Positions 1 to 4,577 of a DNA stretch of 6,589 bases are shown one piece after another. The stretch lies in assembly GCA_036272735.1 (NCBI GenBank), contig DATAYF010000203.1, positions 1 to 6,589 on the forward strand, read 5' to 3'. The number at the start of each line of letters is the position of its first letter. Position 1 is the first letter of the stretch. The notes beneath the pieces were generated by a model that had not been told where the DNA came from, made no database searches, and saw only the letters and a program-made list of their open reading frames with translations. This stretch comes from DATAYF01 sp036272735. Its GTDB lineage: Bacteria > Chloroflexota > Ktedonobacteria > Ktedonobacterales > Ktedonobacteraceae. The translations under genes and the position numbers were made by a program.

Positions 1-49
1 GGAGGACAGGGGAACCGGGTCGGAATCGACACCGCGCCTCCAACGACCC

Positions 50-532
50 ATGCCAGACCTTCAGTTGGTCCGCCTCGACCACGCGCCAGCCCTGCTTGCA
101 TTCGAGCGGGAGAATCGGGCCTACTTCGCGGCGGTGATACCAGATCGGGGGGACGAGTTCTTCGCCGAGTTCGACACGCGCCATGCGCAACTGCTCGCGC
201 AGCAGGCCGCCAGGACGGATTACTTTTACCTGCTGGTGGCCGAGGGCGGCGAGGTGGTGGGGCGGGTGAACCTGTTCAAAGTGACAGACGGGTCGGCGGA
301 ACTCGGATACCGGATCGCGCAGAAGGCTGCGGGGCAAGGGCTGGCTACAGCGGCGGTGCGTAAGGTGTGCGAGCTCGCCGCCACAGAGTACGGACTCACC
401 AGGCTGCGCGCGAGGGTCACGCTGGACAATCCGGCCTCGCGCAAGGTGCTTGAACACAACGGATTCGTCGCCGGAGGTTCGCTCACGCTCAACGGCAAGC
501 CAGCCATGTCCTACATCTGCGAGCTCCGGTAA
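50..532 (+). CDS. GNAT-family N-acetyltransferase (RimJ/RimL-like)
   Basis: A 160-residue single-domain GNAT protein that would transfer an acetyl group from acetyl-CoA to an amine, probably in the cytoplasm. The substrate cannot be read from the sequence; the closest general type is the RimJ/RimL N-terminal acetyltransferase group. Visible signatures are the strand and loop GEVVGRVNLF (residues 67-76), the acetyl-CoA pyrophosphate-binding loop QKAAGQGLA (91-99, matching Q/R-x-x-G-x-G/A) followed by a helix, and the C-terminal NPASRKVLEHNGF (127-139) typical of the family. The length is normal for the family. The ATG at 50 gives the usual N-terminus, but there is no good Shine-Dalgarno just upstream, and the frame stays open to the window edge, so a longer start is possible. 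The gene is clearly more GC-rich than the DNA after it, and its stop is only 13 nt from a miniature mobile element. Confidence 0.93.
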   Translation: MPDLQLVRLDHAPALLAFERENRAYFAAVIPDRGDEFFAEFDTRHAQLLAQQAARTDYFYLLVAEGGEVVGRVNLFKVTDGSAELGYRIAQKAAGQGLATAAVRKVCELAATEYGLTRLRARVTLDNPASRKVLEHNGFVAGGSLTLNGKPAMSYICELR

Positions 533-545
533 CGCAACGCACTCG

Positions 546-667
546 TGTCAATCCCAACACTATTCTAGCCGCTTTTACCATAATTGTCCTGGTGGGTAAG
601 CTACCCGGAACACCTTGTTCACCAGGATAAGTGTGGGATTTTCGCCAGAATAGTGTTGGGATTGACA
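546..667. mobile_element. MITE-like element with 21-bp terminal inverted repeats
   Basis: A 122-bp non-coding segment bounded by perfect 21-bp inverted repeats at 546-566 (beginning TGTCAATCCCAACACTATTC) and 647-667; with one mismatch the match extends to 24 bp. Inside there is a second dyad, TCCTGGTG (587-594) with CACCAGGA (620-627), and a tight hairpin GGGTA/TACCC (594-598, 602-606), so the whole unit can fold on itself. Near its right end GTGTGGGATT (631-640) is nearly repeated inside the terminal repeat. No transposase lies inside and I see no obvious target duplication. It sits between the GNAT stop and a small ORF. The long TIRs, small size and lack of coding capacity fit a non-autonomous IS derivative. 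The parent family was not recognised. It could also act as a transcription barrier between its neighbours. Confidence 0.65.
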
Positions 668-674
668 AGACCTT

Positions 675-1028
675 TTGCCACACAGTCTCAAAGAGCAATC
701 GCTTTCTGATCGAGAAATTGTATTAACGCCTGAGAATGCCTCCCACATTGTTGATGTTCTCGAGGTGGCACAGTGGGCAGTGGTTGGTTGGGAACCATGG
801 CTGAAATTGGCTGATGGTTCTCATCTCCATCCCGTTGTGGGAGGGGATTTTGTGCGTGAGGAGCATGAAGATTGGACAGCATATGTTCACCGAACAGCGC
901 ATCTGTGCCGTCAAGCGATGAAAGAAGAACAAGAACGCTGGGATTCGGAGAACTTTCCCTTAAAAGTCAGTCCAGATGGACGGGAATTGACGCTCTACTT
1001 TTGCCTGACAGCCATCGCAGAGTCATGA
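675..1028 (+). CDS. Hypothetical protein, possibly 5'-truncated
   Basis: An ORF of up to 117 residues that I do not recognise. The product is acidic and tryptophan-rich, with the run AQWAVVGWEPWLKLADGSHLHP (residues 32-53, given here in part: WAVVGWEPWLKLADG) and a charged helix-like stretch around MKEEQERWDSE (81-91). It has no signal peptide or membrane segment. The only start before residue 81 is a TTG at 675, with no Shine-Dalgarno sequence. The reading frame opens at a TGA lying inside the right terminal repeat of the miniature element immediately upstream. The likely explanation is that the element's insertion removed the original start, leaving a gene fragment, although a genuine TTG start is not excluded. 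The codon pattern looks coding rather than random. It ends 3 nt before the stop of a convergent ISL3 transposase remnant. Confidence 0.5.
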   Translation: MPHSLKEQSLSDREIVLTPENASHIVDVLEVAQWAVVGWEPWLKLADGSHLHPVVGGDFVREEHEDWTAYVHRTAHLCRQAMKEEQERWDSENFPLKVSPDGRELTLYFCLTAIAES

Positions 1029-1031
1029 TCA

Positions 1032-1298
1032 TTAGATAGCATGCAGCACCCGCTTGGGCAGGAGTGGAAATCCAGCTTGCCCATACCCCTGCCTTTTGAT
1101 AAGCTTCAGCTTCGTCACATGCCCTTCGACCACACCGTTATTGATCCACCAGGTAAGCCCTGCTCTCACCGTCTCCTTGTCTTTCTCGACTCCTGTGGCA
1201 AAGGACTGAAGTTCGGGGATGTTGCTCTGGTTCACCTGGTCCAGCCAGCCATCAAGGAGCCCTCCCGAGCGCTCGCGTAGCATCTGGGTGAACTGGCA
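1032..1298 (-). pseudogene. ISL3-family transposase, C-terminal remnant
   Basis: The translated remnant (about 85-90 residues, from 1298 down to the TAA at 1032-1034) matches the C-terminal end of ISL3-family (IS204/IS1001/IS1096/IS1165-type) DDE transposases. It has QFTQMLRERSG, then PELQSFATGVEKD, then NNGVVEGHVTKLKLIKRQGY and the closing GQAGFPLLPKRVL. The family's conserved NGxxEGxxxxLKxxKRxxYGxAGFxLL block, which carries the catalytic Glu (in VEGH), is preserved. The first two catalytic Asp residues and the zinc-finger/HTH N-terminus are missing. The sequence enters the family mid-domain right after the ywbE stop, and no ISL3 terminal repeat is seen at either end, so this is an old fragment and not an active element. 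A nominal ATG at 1283 would give 83 residues, but translation is not expected to be meaningful. Confidence 0.85.
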
Positions 1299-1300
1299 TA

Positions 1301-1498
1301 CTACTCCTCGATTTTCTGTACGCGCCCAACCTGTCCATCGACCAGCCGTACCTTGATCCCATGTGGGTGAGAAGCGGAGTTGGTCAAAATGTCCTTGACG
1401 ATTCCTCGGGTCAGTTTTCCTGTTCGCTGGTCTTGCTTGAGGACGATTGACACGATGATTCCCGAACGTATATGTTGACGGATGCGTCCATCTGGCAT
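1301..1498 (-). CDS. ywbE: YwbE family protein (DUF2196)
   Basis: A 65-residue protein that matches the small YwbE family along its whole length. The diagnostic core is VLKQDQRTGKLTRGIVKDIL (residues 21-40), followed by TNSASHPHGIKVRLVDGQVGRV (41-62, shown here as HPHGIKVRL and DGQVGRV). Family members are short basic proteins of about this size, conserved in Bacillota and other bacteria and of unknown function. The domain looks like a small beta-rich fold, but I would not assign a role. The ATG at 1498 gives the expected N-terminus; only a weak AGAAAG lies upstream as a ribosome site. The gene appears intact, yet it sits alone among transposon remnants. An ISL3 fragment begins immediately after its TAG stop (1301-1303), so its normal downstream context has been lost. 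Confidence 0.88.
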   Translation of the reverse strand: MPDGRIRQHIRSGIIVSIVLKQDQRTGKLTRGIVKDILTNSASHPHGIKVRLVDGQVGRVQKIEE

Positions 1499-1704
1499 TC
1501 AGTTGTGCTTTCTACTGTCATCCCTGGTGAATGGATGTCTCTTTTCCCAGAGCGGATTTCACGTGTTTCCTGATGTTCACCATCCAGAGTAACACACTTT
1601 CCCTTCATGGTCCATATTTGTGGCGAATAATGAGCACTGAATTTACAAGAATGGTATGTGGCGATTCGCTTCTAGAGCGGTTTTCCAGTCGATCATGATC
1701 CTAT

Positions 1705-1860
1705 TGCTCAACATTCGGGGGCAAGTGCTCACATTTGAGGGCCAGACCTGCTCACTTCGCAGGGCATTTACCAGTTGTAAATCCCAAGATCCTGATGGTA
1801 AATGGGCTCAATCTTCGAGGGAATCAGCCTCAATCATCGGAATGTGGGCTCACTGGTGGG
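1705..1860. repeat. Cluster of six imperfect direct repeats, about 20-23 nt apart
   Basis: A short motif, GCTCA followed by a T-rich stretch and then GGG or GGGC, recurs in the same orientation with GCTCA at 1706, 1727, 1750, 1806 and 1848, plus a variant CCTCA at 1828. Steps are 21, 23, 56, 22 and 20 nt. Examples are TGCTCACATTTGAGGGC (1726-1742) and GGCTCAATCTTCGAGGG (1805-1821). The set falls into two groups of three separated by a dyad. Two-helical-turn spacing of a G-rich motif is what multiple transposase-binding sites at ends of IS21-family elements look like, so a decayed IS end pair is my leading reading. Protein-binding iterons of another kind remain possible. No transposase gene accompanies it. 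Confidence 0.5.
1765..1804. repeat. 9-bp inverted repeat at the centre of the repeat cluster
   Basis: CATTTACCA (1765-1773) is exactly complemented by TGGTAAATG (1796-1804), with a 22-nt spacer. It falls between repeats three and four of the direct-repeat cluster, so each arm is flanked by three GCTCA motifs. It may mark where two element ends were joined after loss of the internal part, or it may be an operator-like dyad. The sequence alone does not decide. Confidence 0.45.
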
Positions 1861-1993
1861 AACAGAGCAGAAGCTCAGTGCTTCTACCGCTCTCAGGACA
1901 GAAGATAGCAGGCAACACATGAACATTGGTTGGACACCATTTCTCTCTGAAAATGGCCTCTTCTTAGAAAATGAGCCAGCAGGTGGAAAGAGT

Positions 1994-2035
1994 GTCGAAC
2001 AGTCACCCCCAAAAAATTGGGGGTGACTGTTCGAC
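1994..2035. repeat. Perfect 42-bp hairpin (19-bp arms, AAAA loop)
   Basis: GTCGAACAGTCACCCCCAA (1994-2012) is followed by AAAA and then by its exact reverse complement TTGGGGGTGACTGTTCGAC (2017-2035). A 19-bp perfect match in such a short space is far beyond chance and implies recent origin or selection. It is not a normal intrinsic terminator, because no T-run follows on either strand and no complete gene ends nearby. It resembles two IS terminal repeats abutted across a 4-bp spacer, or a mobile palindromic repeat unit. Confidence 0.75.
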
Positions 2036-2064
2036 GGAATGGCCCTCAGCCCAGTTACCATCTG

Positions 2065-2186
2065 AGGCTCATGCACAGGTTTGGTGAATCTGTGAGTTGA
2101 TGAGTCATTCTCGCTTATCTCGTGAGCACGAATCTTAGGGAACCCATGCCGATAAGCTTGCCATCACCAAACCTGGGCATGAGCCT
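2065..2186. mobile_element. Second MITE-like element with 23-bp TIRs
   Basis: Inverted repeats of 23 bp with one mismatch bound a 122-bp segment: 2065-2087 (starting AGGCTCATGCACAGGTTTGG) and 2164-2186. The interior has a nested dyad GCTTATC (2113-2119) with GATAAGC (2151-2157) and a small hairpin TCGT/ACGA (2120-2123, 2128-2131), so it can form an extended stem. The tip GGCTC recalls ISL3-family ends, and an ISL3 transposase remnant lies 0.8 kb away, so mobilisation by an ISL3 transposase is a reasonable guess. No 8-bp target duplication is visible at the flanks. No ORF of note lies inside. Confidence 0.6.
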
Positions 2187-2358
2187 TTACATGGGCGGTT
2201 TTTATACACCTATCCTGACTTACGGGGTGCCGAAAGGGGGATTTTACATCAACTGTTTACAGGTGCCATTCTGTGCTATTTCCGTGCTCAAACCACTATC
2301 CTGCTGTTTACTGCAACGAACAGAATACCGTTCTCATTTTTCGGTTTTGCTGTCAACT

Positions 2359-2865
2359 TCATTCATTTTCAGGGAGACAATTTTCACTCTGCAACGATTC
2401 TTGGATGGCCTGAGATAGTAGCTGGAGTTTAGAATGCATTGGAACAGACATTTCTAATGCGAAAATGAGCAGCGCATACTGAGCAGATTGTAAAGCCTCA
2501 CGTAATAGTATATGCTTCCTTGTCTGATCCTCTAAAAGTGTTGAAGTAAGAAAAAGAATAAATGCGATTTGGCTGTGAAGTGCGGCCCACCGCATAGAAA
2601 ATTGCTCGCGGGTATAAATCTGTAGAGCAGCGCAGCAAGCCTGGACTGCCTCTGTCAACAATAGCCAAAAATAGCGTTTTTTTGGGGTGTTGTTCAGGAA
2701 CTTGCGTTTCAAATTATGCTCAAAACGCTTCAGTTTTTCTGTTCGTCTCTGTCGTCTTTGTCGTCGGTTTTCTCTGTAGTTACTGTCAAATAAACTGTCA
2801 AAAACGAGGGCGTCGAGGCACAAATAAAGGCACCTGGCCAGTAAATAACCAGGCATAGGCGTCAA
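2359..2865 (-). CDS. Hypothetical helical protein with a TPR-like stretch, 5' end disrupted by IS
   Basis: An open frame of 168 codons with no recognised whole-protein match. Residues 1-4 (TTG at 2865, or ATG at 2856) are encoded by the tip of the IS4 element, and the following ten or so by the hairpin at the insertion site, so the native start has been lost or lies further in. After a highly basic segment (RENRRQRRQRRTEKLKR, residues 31-47) come four predicted helices at about 66-83, 89-111, 116-139 and 144-160. ALQIYTREQFSMRWA (80-94) resembles the ALxVYTREQFPxxWA stretch seen in some bacterial tetratricopeptide-repeat proteins, which suggests a protein-interaction module. It has no signal peptide and no enzymatic motif. 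It lies directly downstream of the transposase on the same strand and might be transcribed from the IS. It could be a decayed C-terminal fragment of a larger gene. Confidence 0.45.
   Translation of the reverse strand: MTPMPGYLLARCLYLCLDALVFDSLFDSNYRENRRQRRQRRTEKLKRFEHNLKRKFLNNTPKKRYFWLLLTEAVQACCAALQIYTREQFSMRWAALHSQIAFILFLTSTLLEDQTRKHILLREALQSAQYALLIFALEMSVPMHSKLQLLSQAIQESLQSENCLPENE
2834..2853. repeat. Left flank repeat of the IS4 insertion
   Basis: CTGGCCAGTAAATAACCAGG occurs here, abutting the IS, again in direct orientation at 4299-4318, and in inverted orientation at 4287-4306 against the other IS end. The last 12 bases are the likely target duplication; the rest belongs to the hairpin that was hit. 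Confidence 0.8.
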
Positions 2866-2869
2866 GTTA
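2854..2869. repeat. IS4 element left terminal inverted repeat
   Basis: CATAGGCGTCAAGTTA, identical to the complement of 4271-4286. The transposase TGA stop (2862-2864) lies within it. Sequence identity between the flanks continues outward, so the total inverted match with the right side is 36 bp (2834-2869 against 4271-4306). Confidence 0.9.
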
Positions 2870-4185
2870 TGCCCCAGTATCCCCCGTCAAGAAGTTGATG
2901 AGAGGTACTGGGGCGTGTGCTTCGAGCAGGAATGGAAGCATTTCCCAGTAAGGCATCACGGATGTAGTGAAGAGCAGACGAGAGAGGGATACATCCGCGA
3001 AGACCAAGAAGCAAGAGCGGGAGTTGATCTCGAAGCAAGTCAGCACAGAGCATCCAATTGCGGTGGGGATCATCCCAGCAACTCTCAAGGAGAACCCAAT
3101 GTTCTACCAGCATTGCGAGCAATTTGGCATACACCTCACAGAGAATATGCTCGGGAAGTTGGCTGGCCCATTCATCTACATGCCCATGACTTTTCCAGAG
3201 CTTGAAGAGTAACTCGACTTGCCAACGGGCCCGAAACAGCAGGAGCGCTTCCTCAGCCGAGAGATCCTGCACCGATGCATTGGTCACGATCAAGGTCCAA
3301 GCCGCAAGGGCAAGGGCTTCTGCCGAAGGCGCATGGCCCCTCCTTTTGGCTGTGTCCAGCAGATGCTGTCTCCGTTTCTGCGCCACCTCCTCAGTGACAG
3401 GAAAGGCAATGATCCTCGCATTGAGCCAGAGAGGGCGAATGGAGCCTAAACGGACGGGAAGGTCAATGATCTTGTCGGTCAAAGTGGGTAGGTGGGAAAC
3501 CAGGTCCAAACGCTGCCCATCGAGCCGACTCACGGCAAGATTGCCACGTGGACGGATCACAAACACGACCCCTTGTTGGTTCATCTGACGCAATTGCTTG
3601 AGGGAGTAATAGGCAGCATCTGCCACCCACACACTGACTTGCGGTAAAGGCAAGGCATGGATGCTCATCCGACTGTCCTGATCACGGCCCTCATAGAGCA
3701 TCGGTCCTTGCAATCTGCCACTGCGCAAATCCCAGCGAACGGCGAGCTTGAGAGCTGATGGGGATGCACGGCCTCCACTTCCTTTCCAATACCGAGCAAG
3801 AGCCGAGGGGAATTCAATACAAGACGTATCTTCGAGGACGACCGCGGGAAAACGAGCCAGGAGCCCAACGGATAAAGAAGAGGTGAATAAGAGGGTTTGA
3901 ACTGCTTGCTGTAAGACGCTGAGAAGCCAGTTTGCTGTACGTTCTGTCAATCGCTCGAAGATTGCCTGTTTGCTCACCTTCACCCCAAGCGAACGAGCAA
4001 AACGGGCGAGCTGACGCAGGGCCAGCGACGGGATGCTTGAGCCAGCCAAAGACGAGTAAGAGCAGCAAGGTACTCGCTGAAAAACAACGATGCCGGATCA
4101 CCACTCCTTGTTCTTGAGCCAAACGAGGTGCGTCGTGATAGACAAGATCTTCTAAGGCACGGCACACTGGTGTCGTATTGTTCAT
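2862..4185 (-). pseudogene. IS4-family DDE transposase split by a +1 frameshift
   Basis: The first frame starts at an ATG at 4185, with AGGAG 7 nt upstream, and gives the IS4-type N-terminus up to LLLLLVFGWLKHP (residues 40-52). The family sequence then continues in another frame from SLALRQLARFARSLGVKVSK to the stop at 2862. Joining them by skipping one base at CCC-G (4029-4032) yields about 440 residues, normal for the family. The catalytic set is complete in this joined protein: Asp in VVLEDTS (about 119), Asp in WVADAAYYS (about 189) and Glu in FRARWQVELLFKLWK (about 324), with the R and K of the Y(2)R(3)E(6)K signature present and F in place of Y. The product would cut and join the element's ends. 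A one-base insertion mutation is the simplest reason for the split; a programmed +1 shift is less likely but possible, since CCC and CCG both read Pro. Confidence 0.88.
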
Positions 4186-4192
4186 AAAAAAG

Positions 4193-4197
4193 CTCCT
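4193..4197 (-). promoter_or_regulatory. Shine-Dalgarno for the IS4 transposase
   Basis: AGGAG on the minus strand, 7 nt before the ATG at 4185. It fixes the transposase start and shows that the short 5' frame is the true beginning of the gene. Confidence 0.8.
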
Positions 4198-4270
4198 GTT
4201 TCGGACAGAGTTTGCATCCTTCTATCACGATACGGGAGCTTTCACTTGTCAGCCTGAACCAGTTCTTTCT

Positions 4271-4286
4271 TAACTTGACGCCTATG
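4271..4286. repeat. IS4 element right terminal inverted repeat
   Basis: TAACTTGACGCCTATG, the exact complement of the left end. It lies 85 nt upstream of the transposase start codon, leaving room for the element's own promoter on the minus strand. Confidence 0.9.
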
Positions 4287-4318
4287 CCTGGTTATTTACT
4301 GGCCAGTAAATAACCAGG
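4287..4318. repeat. 32-bp perfect palindrome at the right IS junction
   Basis: CCTGGTTATTTACTGG followed by its exact complement CCAGTAAATAACCAGG. The left half is an inverted copy of the DNA flanking the opposite IS end, and the right half is the direct copy. It is therefore a product of the insertion or a later rearrangement, not the original target sequence. Confidence 0.85.
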
Positions 4319-4327
4319 TGCTTTTTT
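4287..4327 (+). terminator. Terminator-like hairpin with T6 tract, remodelled by IS insertion
   Basis: The palindrome is followed by TGC and then six Ts (4322-4327). Removing the IS and the duplicated bases restores GCACCTGG, an 11-nt loop and CCAGGTGC (2830-2853 joined to 4319-4327) directly followed by TTTTTT, which is the form of an intrinsic terminator on the + strand. In the other direction the hairpin is followed by CTTTATTT, so it may have worked both ways. No complete gene on the + strand now ends just before it. Confidence 0.4.
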
Positions 4328-4564
4328 GGGCAGTAGAACAGCAAATTGCGCATAGGGCTACGAGAAGTACGACACGGATCGTCAGCATGCCAATCAGCAA
4401 CAGGCGCCGGGCTCGGAGAGGAATGGCTATTATGGGCTGCCAGTGCTATCATAATGTTCAAAGGGTTGGCATGTTTCGAGGCGTCCTTGCATCTCTATGA
4501 TTTAAGTGCCAGGTCTCTCTTCTCTTGCCTTTTCCACTGAGAGAAAAAAATACAAGCAAGCTTC

Positions 4565-4569
4565 AGGAG
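4565..4569 (+). promoter_or_regulatory. Shine-Dalgarno deciding the S9 peptidase start
   Basis: AGGAG lies 8 nt before the ATG at 4578. This is why that ATG is preferred over the upstream in-frame GTG at 4506, which has no ribosome site and would add 24 residues unlike the family. Confidence 0.8.
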
Positions 4570-4577
4570 TATTTTTC

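Larger units (their letters stand above)
1499..2358. other. Gene-poor interval rich in repeats
   Basis: I see no convincing gene in these 860 bases. The open frames on both strands are short, lack ribosome sites and run across inverted repeats, so they look like chance. The interval instead carries a cluster of short direct repeats (1705-1860), a 9-bp dyad within that cluster, a small hairpin AGAAGC/GCTTCT (1869-1885), a perfect 42-bp hairpin (1994-2035) and a miniature element with 23-bp TIRs (2065-2186). The first 150 bases (1499-1650) should hold the ywbE promoter on the minus strand, but I could not pick out a clear -35/-10 pair. From 2187 to 2358 nothing stands out. Confidence 0.6.
2854..4286 (-). 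mobile_element. IS4-family insertion sequence, 1433 bp
   Basis: The element is bounded by perfect 16-bp terminal inverted repeats, CATAGGCGTCAAGTTA at 2854-2869 and its complement at 4271-4286. The tip CAT and the ending in AAGTTA resemble ends of the IS231/IS4 group. It encodes one DDE transposase on the minus strand, in two frames, whose stop codon lies inside the left TIR. Length and organisation fit IS4-family elements. It is inserted in a terminator-like hairpin. A 12-bp direct repeat, TAAATAACCAGG, at 2842-2853 and 4307-4318 is a plausible target duplication, but on the right it is separated from the IS by a 20-bp inverted copy of the left flank. Confidence 0.9.

Noticed and set aside
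1411..1608. Minus-strand frame of 65 codons overlapping the 5' part of ywbE.
   Set aside because: It lies out of frame with a well-supported gene, has low-complexity Ser/Glu composition and no ribosome site. It is a shadow frame.
1705..1860. CRISPR array.
   Set aside because: The repeated units are short and imperfect, there are no constant-length unique spacers between identical repeats, and no cas genes are present.
2122..2418. Plus-strand 98-codon frame.
   Set aside because: It starts inside the miniature element, runs against the opposite-strand ORF, and has no ribosome site or family likeness.
2915..3588. Plus-strand frames across the IS4 element.
   Set aside because: They lie antisense to the well-supported transposase, with no ribosome sites or recognisable domains.
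4296..4388. A 30-codon minus-strand frame with a hydrophobic, signal-peptide-like sequence (MLTIRVVLLVALCAICC...).
   Set aside because: It has no ribosome site, ends inside the junction palindrome, and on restoring the empty site the frame soon stops. It is probably chance.
4466..4501. Possible promoter for the S9 gene, TTGGCA (4466-4471) and TATGAT (4496-4501).
   Set aside because: The spacer is 24 nt, too long for a standard promoter, and the host's sigma-factor preference is unknown.
4506..4577. N-terminal extension of the S9 peptidase from a GTG at 4506.
   Set aside because: No Shine-Dalgarno sequence, and the added residues are unlike the family. The ATG at 4578 has AGGAG at good spacing.
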